Shown here: piece after piece, positions 35,171 to 46,819 of the stretch
How positions within the stretch are numbered: the stretch's first letter is position 1
Layout: each line of letters starts with the position of its first letter
NCBI RefSeq assembly: GCF_037392515.1
Contig: NC_090287.1
Coordinates: 9,593,501-9,657,500, forward strand
DNA: 64,000 nt
Reading direction: 5' to 3'
Source of the DNA: Haliotis asinina
Lineage: Eukaryota > Mollusca > Gastropoda > Lepetellida > Haliotidae
The notes under the pieces: model-generated
What the model was told of the DNA's origin: nothing
What the model saw: only the letters and a program-made list of their open reading frames with translations
Databases searched by the model: none
Made by a program: the position numbers and the translations under genes

Positions 35171-35377
35171 CAATATATACCTTGTGTTCCAACGTTGTGC
35201 AATGTGCTAAAGGGCTGTAATGCATGGCTCTCTGTGCTGCGGGGCGCCTACTGTACACTGTGTGTTATAAGAATCGTGGTGTAAGGGCGCGTTTAGAGAA
35301 AGGTCAGAGTTCAACAGTGACACCGGCTACAAGAGCGACTGCATTCTACAAGTCTTTCACTGAACGGTTTCAAGAGC

Positions 35378-35704
35378 ATGGCTGATTGTACGTTACTTAA
35401 CGCTGACGGCTTATCCTTAGATTTATGCCTTGCAAATATTGTTACAAATTTTATTATCGACTTTAAAGAAGTGTTTAGTGGTGGAGGAGTTGTACAAATC
35501 ATGAAGGTGAATTATAACGTTTGTCATGTATACACTGAATATGCCGTTAAACTGTCAAAGGAAGTCGACCTCGATATAACGCTACGGTTTAATCCCCGCT
35601 TGATTGTCGAATATGCCACTATCATATATATGTACTACTACTCACTAGTAGTTGAAGTAGGAAGCGAAAACACATTCTCAATGGTTGAATTTTTTAAGGC
35701 ATGA
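35378..35704 (+). CDS. Possible small single-exon gene of unknown function, 108 aa
   Basis: The frame begins MADCTLLNADGLSLDLCLAN and ends SMVEFFKA. It starts at an agcATGG context and stops 17 bases before an aataaa (35721-35726). A tatata lies about 205 bases upstream (35171-35180). The composition is protein-like (hydrophobic helices, balanced charges), with no signal peptide. An alternative is a first exon ending ...VVQIMK at the gtgaat after 35505. No family is recognised, and chance remains quite possible. Confidence 0.28.
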   Translation: MADCTLLNADGLSLDLCLANIVTNFIIDFKEVFSGGGVVQIMKVNYNVCHVYTEYAVKLSKEVDLDITLRFNPRLIVEYATIIYMYYYSLVVEVGSENTFSMVEFFKA

Positions 35705-35720
35705 TCATTTATCGGCTGAA

Positions 35721-35726
35721 AATAAA
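35721..35726 (+). terminator. Candidate polyadenylation signal after the 108-codon frame
   Basis: aataaa lies 17 bases after the stop. It supports, weakly, a compact transcript ending near 35745. Confidence 0.25.
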
Positions 35727-35749
35727 CGTGATTATTTTGAATCTTGATT

Positions 35750-36280
35750 GAAGTGTACGCGTCATGTGGTTATATTAAATTTGTTTGCCCGTGCGTGTTG
35801 AAAAATTAGACTGTCTTATTATATACAAGTGAATGGTTGAATTTCTGTCGCACCGAAATAACTTCGTGCCTTAATTAGATCAGCTTATATATCTAGCAAA
35901 TCACATACAAGTCACATACATGGAAGCAAGCCGTCATTGAATTCGGAATATTTCCAACAGAATGATTCATGTGAATTTATATATTAAGACCAAGATAGGC
36001 TGAAACAGATTTTCACCTTGTTATCGCTGAAGATTTTTCAACGAGAAGTAATTTAATAAATATATGGTGCCTTATTATACTTTTAGAGCTGAGAGATATG
36101 AATCTGATAGGGAATCAATGTTTGTGTGATCCATATGTGATGGCACTTGTGTAGAATGGCTTTATAAGCCCAAATTCAGGAAACTGTTGCTTGCACGGTA
36201 CCGCTGATGGTAACGATGGTGTACAAATACCAGTCCAACTGTAAACATTTTAGATCTCACAAGTGAAGTGCAAAAGCGCA
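35750..36280. other. AT-rich spacer, nothing recognised
   Basis: No exon, SINE or array is visible before the minisatellite begins. Confidence 0.35.
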
Positions 36281-36299
36281 TTCAGCCAGTTTCTCAAAA

Positions 36300-37485
36300 T
36301 GAAACACGAATCACTGACGTCACAATACTCGTTCATTCATTAACTCCCGCTCAAACAGTCATCACCAACGTCACAATGTTCACTCCCAATACACAGGCAC
36401 ACCAACGTCACAATACTCACTCCCAATACACAGGCACCACCTACGTCACAAAATTCACTCCCGATACACAGGCACCACCAACGTCACAATATTCAATCCC
36501 GATGCACACGCACACCGACGTCACAGTACTCACTCCCAATACACAGGCACCACCAACGTCACTATTCACTCCCGATACACAGGCACCACCAACGTCACAA
36601 TAGTCACTCCCAATACACAGGCGCCACCTACGTCACTACGCACTCTCGATACTCAGGCACCACCAACTTCATAATGTTCACTCCCGAAACACAGGCACAT
36701 CGACGTCACAATATCCTGATACACAGTCATCACCAACGTCACAATATTCACTCTCGATACACAGGCACCACCTACGTCACAATACTCACTCTCGATACAC
36801 AGGCGCCACCAACGTCACATTATTCACTCCCGAAACACAGGCACACCAACGTCACAAGATTCACTTCCAACACATAGGCACCACCAACGTCACAATATCC
36901 CAAAACACAGGCACCACCTACGTCATAATACTCACTCCCGATATACAGGCACCACCAACGTCACAATATTCACTCCCGAAACACAGGCACACCGACGTCA
37001 CAATACTGACTCCCAATACACAGGCACCACCAACGTCACAATATCCCGACACACAGGCACCACCTACGTCATAATACTCACTCTCTATATACAGGCACCA
37101 CCAACGTCACAATATTCACTCCCGAAACACAGACACACCGACGTCACAATACTCACTCCCAAAACACAGGCGCCACCAACGTCACAATACTCACTCCCGA
37201 TACACAGGCACACCAACGTCACAATACTCACTCCCGATACACAGGCACACCAACGTCACAATACTCACTCCCGAAACACAGGCACCACCAACGTCACAAT
37301 ATTCACTCCCGAAACACAGGCACACCGACGTCACAAGACTCACTGCCAACACACAGGCACTACCAACGTCACAATATCCCAACACACAGGCACCACCTAC
37401 GTCATAATACTCACTCCCGATATACAGGCACCACCAACGTCACAATACTCACTCCCGATACACAGGCACACCAACGTCACATCAT
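36300..37485. repeat. 35-38-bp minisatellite, about 30 copies, each with ACGTCA
   Basis: The unit is built from actcactcccgatacacagg and caccaccaacgtcacaat. Units with 'gcacaccaacg' are three bases shorter. Copies differ at cccgatac/cccgaaac/cccaatac, and groups of several units recur. Nearly every unit has ACGTCA (TGACGT on minus). Confidence 0.92.
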
Positions 37486-37572
37486 GCCCTATGACATGAC
37501 TGAAAATAACTCATTGATCATTGATCAACAATAGACTCGACGTTATATGTGATGTTATCCTACTCAGACAGG

Positions 37573-37841
37573 AGTGAGTGAGTGAGTTTAGTTTTACGCC
37601 GCACTCAGCAATATTACAGCTATATGGCGGCGGTCTGTAAATAATCATGTCTGGACCAGACAATCCAGTGATCAACAACATGAGCATCGATCTGCGCAAT
37701 TGGGAACCGATGACATGTGTCAACCAAGTCAGCGAGCCTGACCACCCGATCCCGTTAGTCGCCTCTTACGACAAGCATAGTCGCCTTTTATGGCAAGCAT
37801 GGGTTGCTGAAGGCCTATTCTACCCCGGGACCTTCACGGGT
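37573..37841 (-). repeat. Family B SINE-like repeat, full length, minus orientation, with 13-bp target duplication
   Basis: On plus it runs from gagtgagtgagtttagtttt through cagcaatattacagctatat to ccccgggaccttcacgggt. The direct repeat ctactcagacagg flanks it at 37560-37572 and 37842-37854, exactly conserved, so the insertion is fairly young. Confidence 0.92.
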
Positions 37842-37859
37842 CTACTCAGACAGGAAACA

Positions 37860-39214
37860 ATGACTGACAAGAACCCAAGGACAGAGTTACACAGATAGTG
37901 TCGTTATAAATATTTAGGTATTCCATCAGCAACGGCGCAGTGGAGTCAATGCCAGGCTCTGAACTCGGTTGAACCCGGACGTATTCAATAACAGTTATTT
38001 CATGTGTTTATATAAGTGTCGTATCAGTTATAACCGATTGTTACAGTGCTACCCTTGTGTATGGATCAATATCCAAAATAGGATCAGATAATAAACAGTA
38101 TTTATATAAATATTCCCTGACCTCTCAGCGTGTAGGATGAAAAATGACATATATATTTATTAATATATTGTATTTATTTATCAAGCTGTTCACTAAACAT
38201 TTACATTAAAATCACACGGCATATCAAGTTTAATTGTGTGGTCAGCGGTCTGACATAAATCACTGCAATTATTCTTCCTGTGCCGCGTTCCCAGTGCATC
38301 AGTTCGTGACGAGCAGACAATCATTTTCCACAGCTGACTGTCATTCTGTCGTCTGCTGCGTTTGTTACCAAAGTTGTATATTAACATCAAACCAAATACC
38401 CCCAAGAAGATTATTCACTGTAGTTTTTTTTAATCCAAATTGAAACTATACTGCCAATTCACGTCGATATATCTGCAGGTCAGCCCCATTGTGACGAGTA
38501 CAACAAACCATATATATTGTCTGAAACAAGATAATCCCAGTTCTTCCATCAGAGCTGTACCAGTGTCTGGCGTCCCTGTCTCTAAACGCACTGGGCGTGA
38601 AACGCGGAGATTAGGATCAGGAATTACTCCGACTGACGACGTGTGCAAGGTGTTGCATGAAATTATTTCAGATATCTGTCTGTTGTCATAACATCCCCGT
38701 GGGGGTTCTGAAACAACCCATATCAGCCACGCGACATTTCAACCTTGGCATAAACCTGCATGACATGGCTTTATATTATCCATTCAATTGTCGTTCGCCA
38801 CTTCTTATTTAAGAATAAAGAATGAAATATCTGACGCTCAATACAGACGGCACCTTTTATGACGTTGTTAATCCAGGTACTACACGACAGGCAAACAAAG
38901 GGTATGTTTAGATGGTCATTATCGCATTGACGACATATATCTATTTTGGTAATCAACTACATTTTAGTTTTAATCGACTGGATACATCTAACCAGAAGGA
39001 TCTAACACGAAAACAGTAACTTTATAGTGACGTCGACGACCTTCTGCAGACCTTCTGCAGATGAATTACACGAGGATCATGCATCGAATTGCTGAAATGC
39101 ATGTGCAAATATCATGCGTGTAAACAGCTGCGTTTTTGTGTAAGGTTTTGTTAAGAATTCGCCAATGTTCACCGAGTTTTATCTATACGAATTTGTTTTA
39201 CATTACACAGGATA
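37860..39214. other. Intergenic or intronic sequence with one unresolved two-strand open segment
   Basis: No clear exon. At 38510-38650 both strands are open and less AT-rich than the surroundings, with no consistent acceptor and donor pair. Confidence 0.35.
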
Positions 39215-39219
39215 CATGT

Positions 39220-40285
39220 GTTGGGATCCTACCGTAGTGATGTTCTGGGATCTTGCAGTAGTCAAGTATTGTGATCCTACCGTAGTGCTGTACTGGGATC
39301 CTACTGAAGTGATGTACTGGGTCCTACAGCAGTTATGTCACTATAGTAGTGATGTCCTGGGATCCTACAGTAGTGATGTCCTGGGGTATTACAGTAGTGA
39401 TGTACTGGGATCCGACCGTAGTGATGTGCTAAGATCCTACAGTAGTGATGAACTGGGATCCTACAGTAGTGATGTCCTGGGGTCCTACAGTAGTGATGTA
39501 CTGGGATCCTACAATAGTGATGTCCTGGGGTCCTACAGTAGTGATGTACTGGCGTCCTGAAGTAGTGATGTACTGGCGTCCTACAGTAGTGATGTACTGG
39601 GATCTGACAGTAGTGATGTGCTAAGATCCTACAGTAGTGATGAACTGGGATCCTACAGTAGTGATGTCCTGGGGTCCTACAGTAGTGATGTACTGGGATC
39701 CTACAATAGTGATGTCCTGGGGTCCTACAGTAGTGATGTACTGGCGTCCTGAAGTAGTGATGTACTGGCGTCCTACAGTAGTGATGTCCTGGGGTCCTAC
39801 AGTAGTGATGTCCTGGGATCCTACAATAGTGATGTCCTGGCGTCCTACAGTAGTGATGTTCTGGGATCTTGCAGTAGTCAAGTATTGTGATCCTACCGTA
39901 GTGCTGTACTGGGATCCTACTGAAGTTATGTACTGGGTCCTCCAGCGGTTATGTCACTACAGTCGTGATGCCCTGGCGTCCTACAGTAGTGATGTTCTGG
40001 AATCCTACAGTAGTGATGTGCTGGCGTCCTACAGTAGTGATGTCCTGGGGTATTACAGTAGTGATGTACTGGGATCCTACAGTAGTGATGTCCTGGCGTC
40101 CTACAGTAGCGATATACTGGGATCCTACAGTAGTGATGTCCTGGCGTCCTACAGTAGAGATGTATTGGGATCCTACAGTAGTGTCGTGCTAAGATCCTAA
40201 AGTAGTGCTGTACTGGGATCCTACTGCATTGATGCACTGGGATTCTACATTGGGTATGGAATCCTAGAGTAGTAAAGTACTGAGA
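39220..40285. repeat. 24-bp minisatellite with higher-order repeats, about 44 units
   Basis: The unit is (g)tcctacagtagtgatgtactgg with variants. A block from gttctgggatcttgcagtag at 39242 returns at 39858, about 616 bases later. A block with gtgatgtgctaagatcc near 39421 returns about 192 bases later. The 24-base period makes octapeptide frames on several strands, which are not genes. Confidence 0.93.
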
Positions 40286-42755
40286 TCCTTGATAGATATT
40301 TCACGGAAAAAATGGTCACCTGCGAGGTTTAAATTGGCTTATTGCACGAAGCCAAAGGCACCTACCGTAACGCGAGAGTGTCGGCACTGGACAACAACAC
40401 GACCATGCCCTGCTGTCTTAGTTTTGAACACAATGTCAACATTACGAAATTGGACCGTAAAAAACATTGATTATTTTCTCTGGATACGGTAGCTCTTTTC
40501 GTTTACATCAAAACGTTCTAGGTTATTTTGTTTAACAAGCGTTTGTCCTACTGGTTCCAAACATGTCATTAAAATGTCTTTAATATCCTGCTAATGTTTG
40601 TACAAGATCATCTTGTGGTCTGTCTTACAGTTCCCGAACCAAAATTCCCCTTCGGTCTATCACTTACTGTACTGACAATTGAACCAGGTTCATATTTCCC
40701 ACATGATCAGAAGTTCCCATTTCACTTGGGCGCCTTTTCTGGTGACATGGACATTTTGTTTCTGCAAATATAATTATTATTTCAGAGAATGTTAGTCTGA
40801 AGGTCTCTGGATATTACAAAACCACATCCCAGTTGTCATGTACTGTAATTTCTGAAATTATGAATAATGATGATTAATTTATATAGTGTTATTAATATAT
40901 TTATTCACTGACATAGTCATGAAATATCAGCCATAAAAGTACCAATATCCCTTAATTATTTTGTCGAGTATTGTATCCCAACTAATTTACATCTAATTTA
41001 ATCCACATATTGTATGCCACATAAATCAACAATGTCCGATTGAAATTGTCTTATTTCTTTTTATTAACTTTTTGAAAAGTATTAATTGCGAGGCTATGAG
41101 TTCCCTCATCAATCTTCTTTGCCCCGGTGTCAAGAGCAACTGTACATCACTCAAGGTCTCTACAATATTGCTAATTTTTTGTTGTATGATTTGATCCCGC
41201 AGATTTAGGGTGTAGTAATCACACTGTTGTTACTGCGTTTGAACGTCTGTGTTCGTGTTATGCTTAAATATGCTTAATTGGTTTTGCTAAACCCAATAGA
41301 ACAATAGTAAAATTATATTACAGTATATTGAAAGCAATATCGCGATTATTGAACAAATTGACAACATTCTGTTGGGGAAATAAGGCAGTAAACACTATCG
41401 ATTAATGCGCTGAATACGGTAGCTTGTTTGTTTTCATAAACATAATCTTGGTTGTATTGCTTAACAAACGTTTCACGTGCTGATTCATGGCATATTAGGG
41501 ACGTTTAATTGTTTTATCGTGGCCATGAGGACAGTGGCGAAAAACAAACATTAACAACATTTATCCTGCTAATATCATGCAGAAAACTCGCTGATTTACC
41601 TGCACAGGTTCCATAACGCTAGGAAAATATTTACCTGTAATTAAGGACCTTGTGTGCAGTAAGCATGTTTGTATGTGTCATTTGTGTAAACATTAGACCA
41701 TAACAAAATTAGTATTTGTTTATCTATGAATTTCTTGTAGTGTTTTCTTGTTTGTGTTTTTTTGTTTTTGTTTGTGAACCAGGCATTCACGCTTCATGAA
41801 GTCTGCGTGCATACAATCAAATTTGGACCGGACAAAATAGTGATTGATAGTATGAGCAACGACCGGAGAAGAACATGTTATGAACATGCATTCAGAGCCT
41901 GATTCCCGATCCAGTAAACGCCTGGTATATCATGATCGGTTCTTTTGGAGCCATATATAACAAGAATACCCATGAAACATATTTCGCTGCTAGCAATAGC
42001 AATCCAAACGCCAGCATTCGTCCCAAGATATGATAATTGAATAGAACAACATATATAACGTTTTTCTCTATTTTTGATAGGCTCTTTCGCATTTCAAAAT
42101 AGAATCTACAACTATTAAACCAAAAACAAATTCATAAAACTAACTAGCATATTTACCAATAATTTTGGAAGGTTTTTGAAAGATCACATCGGACACTGAT
42201 AAATTGTGATTAATGACTTTAGTGGCACCGATGCCTCATTGAAAATGTGTCCTTTCCAAGATGTGCAGAAGACCTGTGATGATGTTGTGGAGGCAATTCC
42301 AAAAGTTGTCAAATTGATTTTAGACCACTGAACAAGTACAGAACCGACGGTGTTTGTTTCCGTCTCTGTCTTTAAGCATTCCCAACTGCATATGTAAGCT
42401 AATTTAGGTAACACAGATACATTGCCTGTAAGGAGCGAAATAAATAAATTGTTCAAAACGTGTTACTTTGCAATCAAAATGTCGACAACTGTATATACAA
42501 ACAACTATTCATTCCTCTTACGAACCATTGGTCATGATGACTCCTTTCAATCTTCCTTTTGACAGAATGAGCCCTTTGGCTAAAACAGCGATCCTTCACA
42601 TTGAGAATCAGTGTAAATGATCTGTTAACAGTTGAAAGTAATTCAGATTTAATAACTGCTAAAGATTTTCCCTGTGAACGAGATAGTAAGTTACTTGATC
42701 TGGAAAGGATTTCCAAAATAAACGCCATTTACAAAATAAATAGGCAGTGATTATC
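40286..42755. other. AT-rich sequence, probably intron of the unidentified minus-strand gene
   Basis: No second exon of the gene starting at 42963 was found, nor SINEs or arrays. Confidence 0.35.
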
Positions 42756-42759
42756 GTAC

Positions 42760-42963
42760 CTGAGAATGCACGCGATGGTCTGTGTGTGAAGGCGCCACGT
42801 GATATGTCTTTGGTTTGGCAGGTGCGCGTTGCAACTCCATTAATCTGTTTTCTTGCAGTTTCTTCTGCAGCAGGAGCGACATAGCTTGTTCCGACCAGCT
42901 TCCAGACACTTTGGTCTGCATATTGGCCTGATCGGACCAACTTCCATTTCCGAGTAACACCAT
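42760..42963 (-). CDS. First coding exon of an unidentified minus-strand gene
   Basis: From ATG (context caaaATGG) 68 codons run to a gtacga donor in phase 0: MVLLGNGSWSDQANMQTKVS, then GSWSEQAMSLLLQKKLQENR, then a basic, proline-containing end (QRAPAKPKTYHV). The motif GSWS(D/E)QA occurs twice, and a short helical or coiled segment follows. The frame continues 40 codons upstream (to 43083) but looks non-coding. I do not recognise the family. Later exons must lie left of 42.7 kb and were not found. Confidence 0.55.
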
Positions 42964-45480
42964 TTTGAAATTATGTTGCACACTGTTATCCAGAAACACC
43001 ACACTATTATACTGAAAATGAATGTTACATTCAACTAATCCCCATGTCACTGTCAGCTGCAGAATGTACCAAAATAATTTCAAGTCTGGATACTCGAGAA
43101 ATATAATTCAGGAAAGTTCCAAAACAGTAAAAGATAGAAATACTCCCCTTGGCGCAGTCCACACAATGGCATTAATAGATTATCATTGTCATCACTTGAT
43201 TTCTATATCCGGTTCCGAAAACCAGTTTCACGTCTTGTCAAACATGTCAAACGCTGTATGAAATTGTTTGTAAGTCATGGAACCGAAATCAACCACTTGA
43301 GTTACGTCACATTTCAAAGAACAGTTTGTCAGTCATGACATTTGAAATTTAACCTGTAAAAACCTTTATCCTCTCACAGATTGTTATCCAAACAACGGGA
43401 AACAAGCAAGTGTTGCCAACACGGGCCTTGTCAACGAAGTGTCCCTCTCACGACTCCTAGGATATCTAACATATCCCTCAATAAATCTGTTTGCCCCCGA
43501 CTACCAAAACGCGCTCGATCGGGGTACGGGTAGATAACAAGACGTCTATCGCTGCGGCTATGCGATGGATATGGGTTGTACTATCCCCTGTATGCTCAGG
43601 GTGGGAACCGTAATTCATCACCGTCTATTCACACCCAAGCTCTGCTTGTGCCATGTGTAATGTCGTTGATAGGGGCAGCGACCAATAACACCCTCACAGA
43701 AGTGGACGTGTCTATCCATTGGCATTAAATCACGCCAAAATGAAATATTCGAATTCCATATTAATATACTATGTTATTGTCCCGTGTATGTTATCACAGT
43801 CTGTTTCAACGGATCACGTGGAGCCTTTTGGCACCTATCAGGGTGAACGGGAGAGTCGTGCACGAGAGCTCACGGCGGCAATGACAATTTGTTCTTAAGT
43901 CAGAATGAAATGCCCATGCAACAACGCGCTGTGTTAGGAGACATTACGCTCAAATTGTTATTTATCACAGGGGAAATCAACTCACCAGAACAATTTGAAT
44001 ATAGTAAATAAAATCATTCAAGCATAAATGTAAAATTGGATCAAACTATTGCCTAACTACGGCGTTCAAATAAAATGAGTAGATGGAATAGTGTTCAGTG
44101 AAGTAAAACGTTTCTCTCAGCATAGAACTAAATGACATCGCCCTCACTAAGAGTTTTGATGATAAAATTTATGGTTGGTGATTAGGAAAAATAGATTTGC
44201 CGTGAGCGGGACTAGGCTGTGCTACTTCATGCCTAGTTCATATATTTCAGCTATGTGATTAATTTATTAGACGATTCGGTTTGCATTGTGAAAAAAAACC
44301 CAGATCGTTGTTGTGAATATTTATTGGAATAATGCACTGAGGCATGGCTAACGGATCATGTCGGTGTATTGAACTTATTGTCGTTTTCGACGTCTGCGGG
44401 CTTAATGTGACAGAATGCCAACGTTGACAATACAACGTTACAAGATCAAACACTTAAAAAAATTATTGTACACAGGAGAAATGTTTCAGGGGAATCACAC
44501 ATATACACGCATGCGCGAAGGAAAATTGTTAGTCATCAAATGCAGTTGAAACAAAAACAGACAAAAACCTCAATCAAATTCATTCAAGAAACAGAGCAAC
44601 CGTTTACCATCCTGCATATTGAGTAATAAAAGAGCTAATATATTTGTTCCAGACGTTTCTTGAACAAACCTTTTTCAAAATGTTATGTCATTAATATTTG
44701 TTTCTTTTGTTAGATCCTGTTAATTTCATTATTATTATGTTGCTGTTAATATTACCAAGGGGTGTGTATTTCCTTAGATATACTCAAAGTTGTTGTGAGA
44801 CACCAAACACAAACAGATTCAGTGTTAAACGTTTACTGTTGCGAAGGAAACTATAACACATGAAGACAAATGTTTCGCTGTATGGTAACGATGTACGTTC
44901 CAAGAAAGGAGTATCTGCCATATGCAAATGAACCACAACACAAAGGGTTTCACCTGCAAGTTCACAGTCAGTTGCAAGTGGCTCCACTTTGTGCATTGGT
45001 GCAAACCTGACACCCGCTAGCCCATCCTACTAAACATCTGTAAGTAATGTAGATGGTCATTACAGATAAGAGGAAGTAGTTGGTGTAGGTCCTACATCGT
45101 TGTGGAGATCTGGGTGACGTCGGGTACGTTGCTCCTTTTATTCCAGATGTATTCTGAATACGTTACTTCTGTACAACTCGAAGCAAAGTGCGATCTGGCA
45201 TTATTATGTTGAAACATCAACCCGGGCTTTCAAGTTGCAAACATGGCAAAGGCAAACCTCGCCTCCGCACCTCTCATCACTTAAGTTTAATAACAAAACT
45301 TTGCATCCATGCAACATCAGTTATATGACCCAATATCATAACGCGGTCTCCTCCTAAACCACCTCAGTCAGAGCGTAGAGCCTCATGTGACCTACAGAAA
45401 TGAGGAAGGAGACTTGACTCAACGGCTTCGAAAACTCTTCACCACTTACGAGCTCCACGTCGTAAATGTGTTCTGCTCCA
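42964..45480. other. Upstream or intergenic sequence without identified features
   Basis: No convincing exon, SINE or tandem array was seen. It includes the presumed promoter region of the gene starting at 42963, with no recognisable TATA box. Confidence 0.35.
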
Positions 45481-45481
45481 T

Positions 45482-45778
45482 CTACATCGGGCTGGACCTT
45501 TTGCATGCACGCTGTAGTCGTAAGGACACCGTCGAAGTGTTATGGCACGGGCCGTCTGGGTCTACCGGCTTCAACCTGTGTTCAAGGTGTGTTGTACGTG
45601 GTCCCATCAGTTTTGACTTTGGGTCGTTAAGGGTGGTCATCACGTGGACGGTCTCAAACTTGATTGTTTTACAGCATGTCCCAACCAACGTTTCTGTGTA
45701 GATGAATGAAGGTACAAGTTGAAGCATACCTACAGCTCTCCATCTGTCATTTTCGAAATCATGTCGAGCCTGGTTCAA
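45482..45778 (-). pseudogene. Possible Tc1-like transposase relic
   Basis: The minus frame begins NQARHDFENDRWRAVGMLQ, resembling the N-terminal helix-turn-helix region of Tc1-like transposases. Shifting frame gives DRPRDDHP and RPKVKT, reminiscent of the linker DRPRSGRP. The remainder is scrambled, and no DDE domain follows. Confidence 0.35.
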
Positions 45779-45804
45779 AACGATAATTAGAACTTGTTTC
45801 TTAA

Positions 45805-46145
45805 GACCGCAGCTAGACAGTACAACTAGAAAGTAACTGGTACAGCTAGTGATTGGTACAACTAGATAGTGAATGGAACACCAAGACAGTGACTGGTACA
45901 GCTACATAGTGATTGGTACAGCTGGATAGTGATTGGTACAACTAGATAGTGACTGATACAACTAGGCTGTGATTGGAACAACACGACAGTGACTGGTACA
46001 GCTAGATAGTGACGGTACAACTAGACAATGTTTGGTACAACTAGACAGTCACTAGTACAACTAGATAGTGATTGGTACAATTAAACAGTCATTTGTTCAA
46101 CTACACATTAACCAATACAACCAGATAGTCACTGGTACAGTCAGT
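45805..46145. repeat. 20-bp minisatellite, about 16 degenerate copies
   Basis: Units look like gtgattggtacaactagata and gtgactggtacagctagata, with many substitutions and some one-base length changes. Confidence 0.88.
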
Positions 46146-46214
46146 ACAATAACGGATGCATAATAAAGCTTCTATTGGGACCGTTGGATGGCGTCCTGCG
46201 AATCTCCTACACTG

Positions 46215-46480
46215 AATAGGGTAAGTACTGGATGGCAAGCGGAAGGTCCGTGTTCGATCTCCTCGTAGTGTCATACCAATATGTTAACACGTGCCATTTG
46301 TTGTTACCCTGCCTGGCGCTTGGCACTAACGGGATAACACGGGAACTGGACGGTGCGTATTGTGACTGAGTTGGGTATCCATGATACACTGGTATCTCAG
46401 AAGTTTCGCACTATAAATCAGGCTCCCATCCAGACCAGGTAGCCACTCACATGCGTGCTCTATAGAGGTATTAATCCCGA
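46215..46480 (+). repeat. tRNA-derived SINE of a third family, resembling a common molluscan SINE
   Basis: A head with the B-box-like gtgttcgatctcc is followed by ctgcctggcgcttggcacta and then gtgactgagttgggtatcc and cgcactataaatcaggc. The 'ctgcctggcgct..gca.taa' block is, from memory, a hallmark of a SINE widespread in oysters and other molluscs. Confidence 0.55.
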
Positions 46481-46639
46481 ACGCGCCGTTCACCCCTACT
46501 TCACCGCACGTCAACAGGTCGGAAATACCTGAAGTGCTTTCTGGACAGTCGCCAACACCACTGCTGGGGAATCCACGACTATTGATCATATTCTATCTCC
46601 CCCAGTGAACCTCTCTCCCGAACCACATCCCGTTCAACC

Positions 46640-46812
46640 TTCGTTATGCCGTGTTTGGCTGTGCCCTGTCAAGAAAGGGGTGTATAGGTTTATTGTCATA
46701 CGGAAGGTCTGGTTCGATTCCTCACATTGGTACAATGAAGCCTTTTTCTGGTGTTACAGTTGTAATGATGTTGGAATATTCGGTACAGTGGCATAAAACG
46801 CGACTCACTCGC
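46640..46812 (+). repeat. tRNA-derived SINE, family A
   Basis: It has the B box ggttcgattcctc, atgaagcctttttctggtgt, ttggaatattcggtacag, and a ctcactcgcacactc tail. Confidence 0.7.
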
Positions 46813-46819
46813 ACACTCA

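Noticed and set aside
36300..37485. CRISPR-like regularly spaced repeat
   Set aside because: The units are head-to-tail with no unique spacers, in a eukaryotic genome: a minisatellite.
38430..38691. Possible exon on either strand (minus VIPDPNLRVSRPVRLETG; plus PVSGVPVSKRTGRETRR)
   Set aside because: Both strands look equally coding, and no acceptor and donor pair gives a consistent phase. The minus frame does not join the exon ending at 42760.
39165..40237. Several long open frames on both strands (up to 187 codons) with octapeptide repeats
   Set aside because: They are produced by the 24-bp minisatellite, whose period is a multiple of three. No splice or start context supports them.
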